The position numbers and the translations under genes were made by a program. Of a DNA stretch of 64,000 bases, positions 1 through 9,404 are shown piece after piece; within the stretch, counting starts at the first letter, position 1; each line of letters opens with the position of its first letter. The notes under the pieces are model-generated. The model made no database searches. It had not been told where the DNA came from and saw only the letters and a program-made list of their open reading frames with translations. Origin of the DNA: Erythrobacter sp. AP23 (GTDB lineage: Bacteria; Pseudomonadota; Alphaproteobacteria; Sphingomonadales; Sphingomonadaceae); contig NZ_LNBY01000017.1 in NCBI RefSeq assembly GCF_001542855.1, positions 248,001 through 312,000 on the forward strand, read 5' to 3'.

Positions 1-25
1 GTGCAAGCGCGTCGCCCGAAAGGAG

Positions 26-57
26 AAGGGGCGGCGCACGAACCGGCACTGCCCCTT
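26..57 (-). terminator. Hairpin downstream of the sodium:solute symporter gene
   Basis: Arms AAGGGGC (26-32) and GCCCCTT (51-57) pair, with a few further imperfect pairs inside. It lies 28 nt past the symporter stop on the minus strand. There is no strong T-run, so terminator function is likely but not certain. Nothing else is seen in 1-84. Confidence 0.45.
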
Positions 58-84
58 CCGTCATGCAACCCTGTCGGGTCGTGT

Positions 85-1860
85 TCAGTGCGCGTGGGCT
101 TCTCCCGCACCACGCGGCACGCGGATCGAATCCACCAGCTTGCGAATGTCCTTCGGAGTGCTCGTCGTCATGCTGGCGACTGCGATGGCGGCGCCGAAAT
201 TGATCAGCATGCCTATCACTCCGATGCCTTCGGGGGAGATACCGAAGAGCCAGTTCTCTGCCGTGTTCGCGGCCGGGTTCATCAGCTTGAAGTATAAGAT
301 GTAACCAAAAGTGAACACGAGCCCCGAGACCATTCCGGCAATGGCTCCTTCCTTGTTCATCGACTTGAAGAAGATGCCCATGAAGATTGCCGGGAAGAGG
401 CTCGATGCTGCAAGTCCGAACGCGAATGCGACGACCTGGGCCACCCATCCTGGCGGGTAGATTCCCAGATAGCCTGCCACCAGGATTGCCGCCGTTGCCG
501 CAATTCTCGCCGCGAGCAGTTCGGTCTTGGCCGATATCTTCGGGGCGAACGTACTCTTGAGCAAGTCGTGGCTGATCGAACTCGAGATCACCAGGAGGAG
601 CCCCGCTGCCGTAGACAAGGCTGCGGCAAGACCGCCAGCCGCCATCAGTGCGACCACCCAGCCTGGCAGATTGGCAATCTCCGGATTGGCGAGAACCATG
701 ATGTCGCGGTCGACATAGACCTCGTTCGCGCTGTCCGGATTCGGCGTGTTCGCAACGACCCGCTCGCCCGATTCACCGGTTTCCCCGGTGAAGACCGGCT
801 TGCCTTCGAACGCGTCGCCGCTGCGATATTGCATCACGCCGTCGCCGTTCTTGTCCTGCCAGGCGATGAGATCGGCGCCTTCCCAGTTGGTGAACCAGCT
901 CTCGGCCTCGCTATATTCGGTTCCGTCGGTCTTGTTGACGAAGTTGTAGATGCCGAACGCGCCCACCGCCGGAGCGGTAGTGTAAAGCATCGCGATGAAA
1001 ACCAACGCCCAGCCTGCCGATTTGCGCGCATCCGATGCCTTGGGCACGGTGAAGAAGCGCACGATCACATGCGGCAGGCCTGCAGTACCGACCATCAAGG
1101 CCATGGTGATGCAGAACATGTCGATCATGCTTTTCGAGCCGGCCGTGTATTGAGTGAAGCCGAGCTCCACGAGCACGTTGTCCAGCTTCTGCAGGACATG
1201 CATCCCCGATCCGTCGTTCAACTCCGAGCCCAGGCCGAGCTGGGGGATCGGGTTGCCGGTCAGCATGAAGCTGATGAAGAATGCGGGAACCATATAGGCG
1301 AAGATCAACACGCAATATTGCGCAACCTGAGTATAGGTTATGCCCTTCATTCCGCCCAGGACGGCGTAAATGAAGACGATCCCCATGCCGATGATCACGC
1401 CCATCGTGATGTCCACCTGCAGGAATTGCGAGAACACGATTCCCACGCCGCGCATCTGCCCGGCGATATAGGTGAAACTGATGAAAATAAGGCAGATCAC
1501 GGCCACGACCCGTGCGGTCTTCGAATAGTATCGCGTGCCGATGAAGTCGGGCACCGTGAACTGGCCGAACTTGCGCAGGTATGGCGCCAGCAACAGGGCC
1601 AGCATGACATAGCCGCCGGTCCACCCCATCAGGTAGACCGACCCATCATAGCCCATGAAGGCGATCAATCCGGCCATCGACAGGAAGCTTGCCGCACTCA
1701 TCCAGTCGGCTGCCGTGGCCATTCCATTGACGACGGGGTTCACTCCGCCGCCGGCGACATAGAAGTCTTTCGTCGAACCCGCTCGGCTCCAGATAGCGAT
1801 GCCGATGTACAGGGCGAAGCTGGCACCGACGAAGAGATAGATCAGGGTTTGCGTTTCCAT
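85..1860 (-). CDS. Sodium:solute symporter (ActP-like, VC_2705 type), large subunit
   Basis: A 591-residue polytopic inner-membrane protein of the SSS family, with an N-terminal helix, the early AGGGVNPVVNGMATAADWMS segment typical of ActP-like acetate/monocarboxylate permeases, and about 13 hydrophobic segments. A hydrophilic insert at roughly residues 310-390 is rich in acidic residues. The protein ends in a His-containing tail. Its start is 13 nt downstream of a DUF4212 gene. That small two-helix protein is the usual partner of this subfamily and the two probably form one transporter. Acetate or another short organic acid, cotransported with Na+, is the likely substrate, but nothing here fixes it. 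The exonuclease and DUF294 genes upstream on the same strand are common neighbours of this symporter. Confidence 0.88.
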   Translation of the reverse strand: METQTLIYLFVGASFALYIGIAIWSRAGSTKDFYVAGGGVNPVVNGMATAADWMSAASFLSMAGLIAFMGYDGSVYLMGWTGGYVMLALLLAPYLRKFGQFTVPDFIGTRYYSKTARVVAVICLIFISFTYIAGQMRGVGIVFSQFLQVDITMGVIIGMGIVFIYAVLGGMKGITYTQVAQYCVLIFAYMVPAFFISFMLTGNPIPQLGLGSELNDGSGMHVLQKLDNVLVELGFTQYTAGSKSMIDMFCITMALMVGTAGLPHVIVRFFTVPKASDARKSAGWALVFIAMLYTTAPAVGAFGIYNFVNKTDGTEYSEAESWFTNWEGADLIAWQDKNGDGVMQYRSGDAFEGKPVFTGETGESGERVVANTPNPDSANEVYVDRDIMVLANPEIANLPGWVVALMAAGGLAAALSTAAGLLLVISSSISHDLLKSTFAPKISAKTELLAARIAATAAILVAGYLGIYPPGWVAQVVAFAFGLAASSLFPAIFMGIFFKSMNKEGAIAGMVSGLVFTFGYILYFKLMNPAANTAENWLFGISPEGIGVIGMLINFGAAIAVASMTTSTPKDIRKLVDSIRVPRGAGEAHAH

Positions 1861-1873
1861 TGCTCAGTCCCCC

Positions 1874-2239
1874 TCAATCGTCGAGATCGTACTTGCGCTC
1901 GATCTGCTTCATACGAACGACGTAGAAGAAGATCAGCGCGATGAAGATGTAGATCGAGCCCTGTTGCGCGAACCAGAAGCCGAGCGGGTATCCGCCGAGC
2001 ATGAACTGGTCGAGGAAGCCTCGGAACAGGATCCCTGCGCCATAGGAACAGGCAAACCATATCGCCATCAGGCCAATGAGCAGGCGGAGGTTTTCGCGCC
2101 AGTATGCGCCTTCGGTCTCGCTTGTTTCGCTGTCGTCGGGATTCCGTGGCATCGGCCCGGAATTTTCTGCGGCCGGATTACCGTCCTCGTCGGGGCTGCC
2201 GTGTCCGCCGGGATCGGTCGGTGAGTTTGAAGTATTCAT
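1874..2239 (-). CDS. DUF4212 small subunit of a sodium:solute symporter
   Basis: 121 residues. The first ~45 are hydrophilic and rich in Asp, Glu, Pro and Gly, which is longer than usual for the family. Two membrane helices follow (about 50-70 and 85-108), with the family signature YWRENLRL before helix 1 and a basic/acidic tail. The ATG is preceded by a good GGGAGGGAC ribosome site. It sits directly upstream of the large SSS permease and is almost certainly cotranscribed with it. The family is known only as the partner of VC_2705-type symporters; its mechanistic role is unresolved. Confidence 0.85.
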   Translation of the reverse strand: MNTSNSPTDPGGHGSPDEDGNPAAENSGPMPRNPDDSETSETEGAYWRENLRLLIGLMAIWFACSYGAGILFRGFLDQFMLGGYPLGFWFAQQGSIYIFIALIFFYVVRMKQIERKYDLDD

Positions 2240-2370
2240 GTCCCTCCCTTTCGCTTGGGCTGGAGACGACGTGCCATTGACGCACGCAATTCTCGAACCA
2301 TCGCCAGCAGGCTACGGCCCTTGCGCGCGGCGAACGAGGGAGACTTTAGTCTTAGAGCCTTTGGAGGTGC

Positions 2371-3045
2371 CTATCGTCTCTCGAGCTGGCCCAGCGTCGC
2401 ATCGGCGGGCAGGCGACTGAGCTGGGCCTGAAACAGTTCGGCGGCAGCGATTGCGTCGGTCAATGCATCATGCGCGCGATATTCGGGCAGGCCGTAACGA
2501 TGCCGACTTGGCCCAAGCCTGTAGGCTTGCGAGCCCACCAGACGCGGCTTGAGGTGTTTTTCCAGTACCAGAGTGCAGATGCCCCATATCGGAACATCGA
2601 CCCCGTAGAGAGCGCGCGTAGCACGTTGGAGGGCATATCGCTCAATCGCCTCTCCATGGGCGACCATTACCCGCCCGGCCAGCATGGCGATCAATTCGGG
2701 TACGACATCGCGCAGCCTCTGTCCGTTGGCGGCGCGCTGTTCCCCGATGCCGTGTATCGTAACCGCGGTATCGTCCAATTCCGCGGAGCTTCGGATATCG
2801 ACCGAATGCGCCTCTTCGAGCGAGATCGTAGTGCCGACGAACGGCACCCACCCCGCCTGCAGGAGATGCGCGTCCTTGCGCAGCCCGTCGAGTTCGAAAT
2901 CGAGGGCGAGATAGGAGGCCTCCGTGGCGCGGCAGTCCCGCTGCGGCCATGCCGCATTGGCGTAGTCGCGCAAGACGGAGTGGTCGCTTTGCCGCAGCGA
3001 TCGCAACGCGCGCTCGAACCGCCACCGGGCGAACATTTCAGGCAA
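2371..3045 (-). CDS. 3'-5' exonuclease of the DnaQ/DEDDh superfamily
   Basis: 224 residues. The first metal-binding motif is in ALDFELDGL (Asp and Glu around residue 48-50). The second region, VAHGEAIERYAL, has Glu where DNA polymerase epsilon subunits have Asp, a pattern common in this stand-alone subgroup. The third motif HDALTDAIAAAEL supplies the His and Asp. The start overlaps the end of the upstream DUF294 gene by 8 nt, indicating translational coupling. This exonuclease/DUF294/symporter trio is a recurring neighbourhood, but the nucleic-acid substrate is unknown. Confidence 0.82.
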   Translation of the reverse strand: MPEMFARWRFERALRSLRQSDHSVLRDYANAAWPQRDCRATEASYLALDFELDGLRKDAHLLQAGWVPFVGTTISLEEAHSVDIRSSAELDDTAVTIHGIGEQRAANGQRLRDVVPELIAMLAGRVMVAHGEAIERYALQRATRALYGVDVPIWGICTLVLEKHLKPRLVGSQAYRLGPSRHRYGLPEYRAHDALTDAIAAAELFQAQLSRLPADATLGQLERR

Positions 3046-4900
3046 TACCGCCGGCGAAATTCCGGCGCAGCGCTTCCAATGCCGATCGGATCAGGGAAAA
3101 CGCGTCCTTGAGATAGTCGCGCTCCAACGGGGATAGCGTATCCGGCGCAATCAGATTGTCCGCCGCCTCGCCGCGCTCGACCTGCCTTGCCTGATGTGCG
3201 ATCCGCATTTCGTTCACCAGAAGCATTGCATCCTCCAGGCTCTGGGCATCGTCGCGATTCATCTTCCCCGCTTGCGCCAGAGCGCGCAGCCGAGCGACGG
3301 TGCCAACCTCGTCCAGACCTGCTGCGAGTGCATGGGTGCGTGCGATATCGATGATCGGCATGATCGCCTGCCGCTTGGCATCGAACACTCTCTGCCCGTC
3401 ATCCGCTGTTTCGAGAACCAGATTGCGAAAAATCCCCAGCGGTACCTTGCTGCGCAATGCATCGCGCGCAAGGTAGCTCACGAACAGCGGGCTGTCCTTG
3501 ACCAGGGCAACGGTTCGCTCGTGCAGCCTGCGCGACAGCGAGGCATCCCCGTGGATGTGGCGCATGTCGAAGAAGATTGTAGCACGCAGGATGCGGTCTT
3601 CATCGGGCCGTGAAATCCACTGCGCGTACCGATCGCACCATCCTGCAAGCGTCTGCCGTTGATCGGCATTCTTCGCCATGATGCCGCCTCTGCAATAGAC
3701 GTATCCGCAATCATCGAGCAGATCGGAAATGCGCGTGCCAAGCTTCTCGAAATAGCTTCCGTCCTTTTCCTCGGTTTCATCTGCGAGCACGAGGCCATTG
3801 TCCTGATCGGAACCGACAAGCTGTTCTTCGCGGGCCAGGGAACCGAACACCACCAGCGCATAACGATTGGGCGGCTCGCCCAGTTCGGCTTCGGCGAGCT
3901 GGGCGGCCTTGCGATGCACGGCTTCGCCCAACGCAGAGGTGAAGCGCATCGCTTGCGCCGCATGCACGCCCGAATCCACCATGACGGTGAAGCTTTCCGG
4001 AATGCGCCTTGCCACCTCGATCAATTCCTTCGGCGTCCGCGCGCGTGCAATCATCACCCCAAGATCGATTGCATTGTTGCCGACCGCAGCAAGAATGTCG
4101 GTGGCGCTCAAAATGCCCGACAGCGCCCCGGCCTCGTCGAGAAGTGGAATGTGGCGAAAGCCGCCACTCGTCATCAGCGCCATCGCTTCGGCGGCGCTGC
4201 TGTCGGTCGACAGGGTAAGTGGCGACGGGGTCATCACATCACCGATCTTGCCCTCAAGCGGTAAACCCGCCGCCACGACACGGTTGCGCAGATCCTTGTC
4301 GGTGAAGATTCCGGTCAGAGCCCCCTCGTCGTAGATCGCGAGCGTACTGACATCGCGCGCGTGCATCAGCTGAACGGCATCGGCGATGGTTGTTTCACTG
4401 GGACATGAAACCGGCATGCTGCGACGGATGAGTTTTCCCGCCATCTCCCGATCGAGTTGGAAGCCCGCTGCCTGCTGACGGTCCTTCAGGGCGTGAGCGA
4501 TCCGCGCGGCTTCGCCTTCCGCGAAAAACTTCCGAAATCGCGGACAGCTATCGCGCAGCGCGTGAAAGCGATCGGCCGGAACCGCATAAAGCAAGGTATC
4601 TTCGATCGCGACCGTCGTGTTGTGCACTTCGCCTCCGCGCAAGAGCGATGGATATGCAAAGGTCGATCCCGTTGCGAGGCGGGCCGTGAGGTCGTTTCCC
4701 GCAAGGCGCAGCTCGACCGCACCTGACCGGACAATGAAGAGGCGATCATTCTGATCCCCGGCGGTAACGATGGCGCTCCCCGATCTGGCGTAGCGAACTT
4801 CGATCGTACGACTGAGAGCAGCGCGTTCGGCGTCCGAAAGCGCCTCGAATGGAGGAGTCCGCTCTAGAAATCCGGCAATTTCCGCAATCTCGACCGTCAT
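3038..4900 (-). CDS. cNMP-binding/CBS/DUF294 nucleotidyltransferase-like regulator
   Basis: 620 residues in four parts. A cyclic-nucleotide-binding-type beta-barrel spans about 15-130. A pair of CBS domains spans about 155-270 and contains TLAIYDEGALTGIFTDKDL. A nucleotidyltransferase-like domain spans about 300-440 and contains FGSLAREEQLVGSDQDNGLV, which keeps the GS and DxD residues of the fold. An all-alpha DUF294 C-terminal part follows. It resembles GlnD-type signalling nucleotidyltransferases. Its position in front of the exonuclease and symporter suggests control of solute transport, which is inference. Upstream, two direct ATCACAT heptamers (4915-4921, 4931-4937) lie 16 nt apart within 40 nt of the ATG and could be a regulatory site. 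Confidence 0.83.
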   Translation of the reverse strand: MTVEIAEIAGFLERTPPFEALSDAERAALSRTIEVRYARSGSAIVTAGDQNDRLFIVRSGAVELRLAGNDLTARLATGSTFAYPSLLRGGEVHNTTVAIEDTLLYAVPADRFHALRDSCPRFRKFFAEGEAARIAHALKDRQQAAGFQLDREMAGKLIRRSMPVSCPSETTIADAVQLMHARDVSTLAIYDEGALTGIFTDKDLRNRVVAAGLPLEGKIGDVMTPSPLTLSTDSSAAEAMALMTSGGFRHIPLLDEAGALSGILSATDILAAVGNNAIDLGVMIARARTPKELIEVARRIPESFTVMVDSGVHAAQAMRFTSALGEAVHRKAAQLAEAELGEPPNRYALVVFGSLAREEQLVGSDQDNGLVLADETEEKDGSYFEKLGTRISDLLDDCGYVYCRGGIMAKNADQRQTLAGWCDRYAQWISRPDEDRILRATIFFDMRHIHGDASLSRRLHERTVALVKDSPLFVSYLARDALRSKVPLGIFRNLVLETADDGQRVFDAKRQAIMPIIDIARTHALAAGLDEVGTVARLRALAQAGKMNRDDAQSLEDAMLLVNEMRIAHQARQVERGEAADNLIAPDTLSPLERDYLKDAFSLIRSALEALRRNFAGGIA

Positions 4901-5058
4901 TTTGCGACTATTACATCACATCTCGTTGCGATCACATTGGACGATCGTATCAAGCCAAAAAACCGGGTCGATCGAAATCGGTCGGGACTTGTATCGATGC
5001 GCATGAATGTCCGGCTCCCCTTGCACCCTTGGCTGCCGCAGCGGACTTTTGATCGCCT

Positions 5059-6771
5059 CTAACAGCGCTCTAGCTGGATACGGCGTTGAATCGATTCGTC
5101 ATCCAGTCCACACCCTTCCAGAACTCTCGCAGCAAGCTGCAGGCTTGCTTCGACCGTTTCGGGAACCGTGGCGGTTGCTCCCACGTCCGACAGGCGATCG
5201 GCCTGACCTTTGTCTCGGGCTCGAACGAATAGTGGAACATGCGGTGCGGCCTCGCGCATGCTCACGGTCAAGGCTTCCGTATTCCTTTCATCCCCGATCG
5301 TTATGACCAGAGCAGTGGCTTGCTTCACCTCGGCGGCTTGCAAAACCTCTATACGAGACGCGTCCCCGTACCGTACCGGCAAGCCTACCGCCCGAGCCTC
5401 GGAGGCCACGGTGGGATCCTTGTCGATCGCGATATATCGAAGGCCTTCCCGATCGAGGATCGAAGCGATCACGCGGCCAACTCTTCCGAAGCCCGCGATT
5501 ACGACATGCCCCTCGAGATCTTCGGCCGGATCGCCGGAACCCGCGGGCAGGGCGGCGGCGCGTTCCTCGAGCCTGCTGCCCAGCTTTCGCGCAAGTCCTT
5601 CCAACGCGGGGGTGAGCACCATGGTCAGGCTGGCGACAATCAGCATGAACTGACCTGTGTCGCCGGGCAGCAATCCAACCGACATCGCGAGGCCTACCAC
5701 GATAAAGGCGAATTCTCCGGCCTGGGCAAGGAGCAGTCCCGCTTCCACCGCGCGATGAAGCGGGGCCTTCCACAGCAGCAGGAGACCCACGTTCAAGGTA
5801 GCCTTGATGGCAAGCAGACCGACCACCGAAGCGGCGATCCAGAAAGGAGAATCCCCCAGGACCCGCCAATCGATACCCATACCGACCGACATGAAGAACA
5901 GGCCGAGCATCAGGCCTTTGAACGGTTCGATATCGACTTCGACCTGGTGCCGATATTCGGTTTCGGCAATCAGCAGTCCCGCGAGGAACGCCCCGAGCGC
6001 CATCGACAGCCCGACCACCCCGGTAATCGCTGCTGTTCCCAAAGCGATCAACAGGATCATTGCCATGAAGGCTTCGCGGCTGCCGGTTTGCGCGATCGTC
6101 CGGAATATGGGCCGCAGCAGCAGGCGGCCCACGGCATAGATGACGATGACCGTCACCGCGGCTTCCGCCAGCGCGATCGCCAGCCCGCCGAACACTCCCT
6201 CGCCGGCCGAAGCCGTGCCGAGGACGCCGACGATGAACAGGATCGGGACGACGGCGAGGTCCTGCATCAGCAGGACCGAAAATGCGAGCCGACCTACGGG
6301 CGTGGTAAGCCGGCTCTTCTCGATCAGCAATTGCATGACGATCGCCGTGGAAGAAAGGGCCAGGCAGGCGCCCAGGACGAGCGCGACGGGCCCCGGATTG
6401 CCCCAGGCATAGGCAATGCCGCCGATGAGCGATCCGGTCAGGATGATCTGCGCACTTCCCAAACCAAAAACGAACCGGCGCATCGACCACAGGCGGTCGA
6501 GCGATAGCTCTAAACCGATTGCGAAGAGGAGAAACACCACGCCAACCTCTGCCAGAGCGCGCACACCATCGAGATCGTCGATCACAAGAAATGCGGCGAG
6601 AGGAACATCGTCCGCCAGCAGCCCCAGACCGAAGGGCCCTATCAGCCCGCCGATGAGCAGATATCCGAGAACCGGACTGACCCTGCGCTGAAGTACGGGA
6701 ACGACGAGACCCGCCACAACGAGGAATACGATGACTTCCCGCAGGTAAGGGATGTGGAGCTGCGATTCCAT
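5059..6771 (-). CDS. KefB-like monovalent cation:proton antiporter (CPA2) with RCK domain
   Basis: 570 residues from the chosen ATG. This start has GGAAGG eight nt upstream; a longer reading from 6822 would add 17 unlikely residues. About 12 membrane helices cover residues 5-380 (Na_H_exchanger family). A cytosolic RCK/TrkA-N domain starts near residue 420, with the nucleotide-binding GFGRVGR motif and Asp-containing IDKD at the end of strand 2. It probably exports K+ or Na+ in exchange for H+ under ligand control. Divergent from a universal stress protein gene 125 nt away, so the two may share stress regulation. Confidence 0.87.
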   Translation of the reverse strand: MESQLHIPYLREVIVFLVVAGLVVPVLQRRVSPVLGYLLIGGLIGPFGLGLLADDVPLAAFLVIDDLDGVRALAEVGVVFLLFAIGLELSLDRLWSMRRFVFGLGSAQIILTGSLIGGIAYAWGNPGPVALVLGACLALSSTAIVMQLLIEKSRLTTPVGRLAFSVLLMQDLAVVPILFIVGVLGTASAGEGVFGGLAIALAEAAVTVIVIYAVGRLLLRPIFRTIAQTGSREAFMAMILLIALGTAAITGVVGLSMALGAFLAGLLIAETEYRHQVEVDIEPFKGLMLGLFFMSVGMGIDWRVLGDSPFWIAASVVGLLAIKATLNVGLLLLWKAPLHRAVEAGLLLAQAGEFAFIVVGLAMSVGLLPGDTGQFMLIVASLTMVLTPALEGLARKLGSRLEERAAALPAGSGDPAEDLEGHVVIAGFGRVGRVIASILDREGLRYIAIDKDPTVASEARAVGLPVRYGDASRIEVLQAAEVKQATALVITIGDERNTEALTVSMREAAPHVPLFVRARDKGQADRLSDVGATATVPETVEASLQLAARVLEGCGLDDESIQRRIQLERC

Positions 6772-6896
6772 TATCGCGACCTTCCGAGAAACGACCGGAC
6801 TTGTCGATACCGCAATGCGCAAATCCCTTGGTCTCGGAAGCCCTGGATGTTAGGAATCCCCGCGCATGGGAAGGGTTGCAACAGTCGAGTAAAGTC

Positions 6897-7709
6897 ATGA
6901 GCAATAAGATTATTGTCGGAACGGATTTTCGAGCAGAGGCTGATCGCGCAATCGATAGAGCGTTGAAGCTGGGCGAAGAGTGGGACTTGGACGTCGTAAT
7001 CGTTCACGCACTCGATCCTTCACTGGGCGAACCGCCGCCGAGGGCGGAACTCGACCGGCGCATGCGCTCCGTGCTTCCCGATCCCGAAATGGAAGTAACG
7101 TTTCGCTATCCGATGGATCGCGCCGATTACGCCATCGCCGGCGTGGCCGAAGAAGAAGATGCGCGGTTGGTCGTGCTTGGCGTGGCCCGGTTCAACAGCC
7201 TGAGAGACTTCTTGCTGGGAACGGCCGTGGACTATGTGATCCGCCATTCCCCGGTCCCAACGCTGGTGGTCAAGAACCGGCCGACCGGGCCCTATCGACG
7301 CATTGTCTGTGCAACGGACTTCTACCCGCCCTCGCGCCATGCGCTGGAAAAAGCGGCGGACCTGTTTCCGGATGCCGATCTGCAGTTGATCCACGCTTAC
7401 CACGTACCGTTCGAAGGGTGGCAAAAAGCGGAATACGTGCGCAAGGACGTCGAAAAGGCCGAGCGGAAGGTTTTCAAGGAATTCATGAATGAGCTTCGCC
7501 CTGAAACGCGGGAGCGAGTAACCCCTCATCTCGTCTACGGCAGTGCTGCAGGGGCGCTGAGAAAGGACATTCGTGATAGCGAGGCAGACTTGCTGGTCTT
7601 GGGAACGCATGGGGAGTCCGCACTCCGGCACGCGACCATCGGCAGCACGGCCAACGAACTGCTCCGCAGTCTTCCGATCGACACGCTCGTTATCAAGAAC
7701 CACGAGTGA
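6897..7709 (+). CDS. Tandem universal stress protein (two Usp domains)
   Basis: 270 residues starting MSNKIIVGTDF; an upstream in-frame ATG at 6801 would add 32 residues that look non-coding. Two Usp folds lie in tandem (about 1-140 and 145-270). The second keeps the full ATP-binding signature G-x2-G-x9-GS (GTHGESALRHATIGST); the first has a degenerate form without the first glycines. Such proteins are cytosolic and bind ATP. The divergent KefB-type antiporter suggests a shared stress or energy-status response. Confidence 0.85.
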   Translation: MSNKIIVGTDFRAEADRAIDRALKLGEEWDLDVVIVHALDPSLGEPPPRAELDRRMRSVLPDPEMEVTFRYPMDRADYAIAGVAEEEDARLVVLGVARFNSLRDFLLGTAVDYVIRHSPVPTLVVKNRPTGPYRRIVCATDFYPPSRHALEKAADLFPDADLQLIHAYHVPFEGWQKAEYVRKDVEKAERKVFKEFMNELRPETRERVTPHLVYGSAAGALRKDIRDSEADLLVLGTHGESALRHATIGSTANELLRSLPIDTLVIKNHE

Positions 7710-7858
7710 CGCGGAGGCCGCATATTTCGGCGCGCGGATGGCCGGCATTTCTTCGCCCTATGCCCTATACGGAATGCGTCGCTGATACCTTTCGCTTCAT
7801 GGCCTGCCCCTTCTGATTGGCGAAGCCAGGCGGGCCCCCGCGCGGTCCTGACCGATAT

Positions 7859-7889
7859 ATCCCGGCTGCGGTGTTCCCGCAGCCGGGAT
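7859..7889. terminator. Strong hairpin between usp and the sugar transporter
   Basis: A perfect 11-bp stem (CCCGGCTGCGG, 7861-7871, with 7877-7887), extended by two A-T pairs, with a TGTTC loop. It sits 39 nt past the stop of the minus-strand MFS gene and 150 nt past usp, so it can serve both convergent genes. Confidence 0.7.
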
Positions 7890-7927
7890 TTGACCTCGAT
7901 GCGTCGATTCAGCCGATGGCAAGCGGG

Positions 7928-9220
7928 TCAGGCGGGACGCCGCGCGAATATGCCGAAACCCGCGATTATCGCGTAGCAGGCAATGGGTAGGACCATTGCG
8001 ACCGCGAGACTGCCACTGACATCGGCCAGCATGCCGTAAAACAGGGGAACCACGGCGCCTCCGAAGATGGCCACGTTGATGATGCCGGAACCATCCGCCG
8101 CGCGCGAACCAAGTTTCTCGCAGGCGAGCGAGAATATGGTGGGGAACATGATCGAGTTCATCAGCCCCACCGCAAGCAGCGCATAAGCCGAGACTTCGCC
8201 CGTCGTCAGTGCACTGATGAGGATGAGCATAATCGAACCGGTGGCATTGAAGGCTAGGATCTTGCCCGGCGAGAAAATCCGCAGGAAGTAGGAGCCGATG
8301 AACCGGCCGACCATCGCTCCGCCCCAGTAGAGGCCGATCATCCAGCCGATCACGCTTTCGGGCTGGTCGAGCACGCGATCCTGCGCGAGGTAATTGATGA
8401 TGATCGAGCCAATCGACACTTCTGCGCCGACATAGAGAAAAATACACAGCGCGCCGTAGCCGAAGCGGCTGCGCTTCAGCAGGTCGAGGCCGGCGAGGCC
8501 GGAGGACGCTTCGTGCTTCTCGCCCTTGAGGCGATTGCGGAACAGCCAGACCGCCAAGGCAACCGATGCGATGAGGATCGCCACGCCGAGGTAACCCTGC
8601 CAGATCGCTTCGCTTTCAGCCTGGCGATAGGCGATGAGCTCGCTGCCGGAAAGATCCGCCGCAGTCACATTTGCCAGACTGCCGAGGATGATCACGGACC
8701 CGGCGATCGGAAAGATGGTCGTGCCGAGCGAATTGAAGGCCTGGGCAAAGGTCAGTCGACTATGAGCCGTTTGCTGAGGGCCGAGAAGGCTGATCAGCGG
8801 ATTGGCCACCACCTGTACGATCACTACGCCGCTGGCGAGAATGAATAGGGCTGCGAGGAATACCCAGTACGTTGCCGTCTGGCTTGCCGGTATGAACATC
8901 AGGCAACCGACCATCATCGTCAGCAGGCCTGCAACCGCGCCGCGCATGTAACCCAGCTTCTTGACCAGCTTTGCTCCGGGAATTCCCACTACGAGATAGG
9001 CGGCGAAGAAGCAGAACTGCACCAACATTGCCTGCGTATAGTTGAGCGTGAACAGCTCTTTCAGCTTCGGGATGAGTACGTCGTTGAGAGAGGTGATACC
9101 GCCAAAGATGAAAAACAGGCCGAAGACGAAATAGTTGAGGCCGGGCGCAACGATCCCGTTGTCATTGTCCTCGATCGGGACCGAATCGGTGCTCGTTGCA
9201 AGATCGGGTGCGAGTGCCAT
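7928..9220 (-). CDS. FucP/GluP-type sugar:H+ symporter (MFS)
   Basis: 430 residues with 12 predicted membrane helices. The first helix region reads NYFVFGLFFIFGGITSLNDVLIPKLKELF, characteristic of the FHS (fucose-glucose/galactose-hexose) branch of MFS. It lies divergent from a GH97 gene and shares with it a promoter region carrying an AACCGGTT palindrome. It most likely imports glucose or the related hexose released by the glycosidases of the locus. Specificity within hexoses cannot be read from sequence. Confidence 0.85.
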   Translation of the reverse strand: MALAPDLATSTDSVPIEDNDNGIVAPGLNYFVFGLFFIFGGITSLNDVLIPKLKELFTLNYTQAMLVQFCFFAAYLVVGIPGAKLVKKLGYMRGAVAGLLTMMVGCLMFIPASQTATYWVFLAALFILASGVVIVQVVANPLISLLGPQQTAHSRLTFAQAFNSLGTTIFPIAGSVIILGSLANVTAADLSGSELIAYRQAESEAIWQGYLGVAILIASVALAVWLFRNRLKGEKHEASSGLAGLDLLKRSRFGYGALCIFLYVGAEVSIGSIIINYLAQDRVLDQPESVIGWMIGLYWGGAMVGRFIGSYFLRIFSPGKILAFNATGSIMLILISALTTGEVSAYALLAVGLMNSIMFPTIFSLACEKLGSRAADGSGIINVAIFGGAVVPLFYGMLADVSGSLAVAMVLPIACYAIIAGFGIFARRPA

Positions 9221-9336
9221 TTAGTTTTCCTCTTTCGATCCGGTGCGCCCTGTCGGCGCCCGGCGATGTTTTCTTCCCTTCGGCCGTGCCGATCGCTCCA
9301 GACATGGCCCCTCTAGAGTCCCGGATAACCAAGAAT

Positions 9337-9350
9337 GTAACCGGTTGCAC
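9337..9350. promoter_or_regulatory. LacI-type operator, copy 1 (MFS/GH97 intergenic)
   Basis: TGTAACCGGTTGCA, a near-perfect palindrome with the central CG step typical of LacI/GalR operators. It lies between the divergent MFS and GH97 genes. Closely related sites occur at 13952-13965 and 19393-19406, all in promoter regions of the glucan locus. Confidence 0.7.
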
Positions 9351-9404
9351 GAATTTTCTGGCGCCCTTCCTGTCGAGGCCCTAGCCTCGCTGCCGGAGGT
9401 GAGA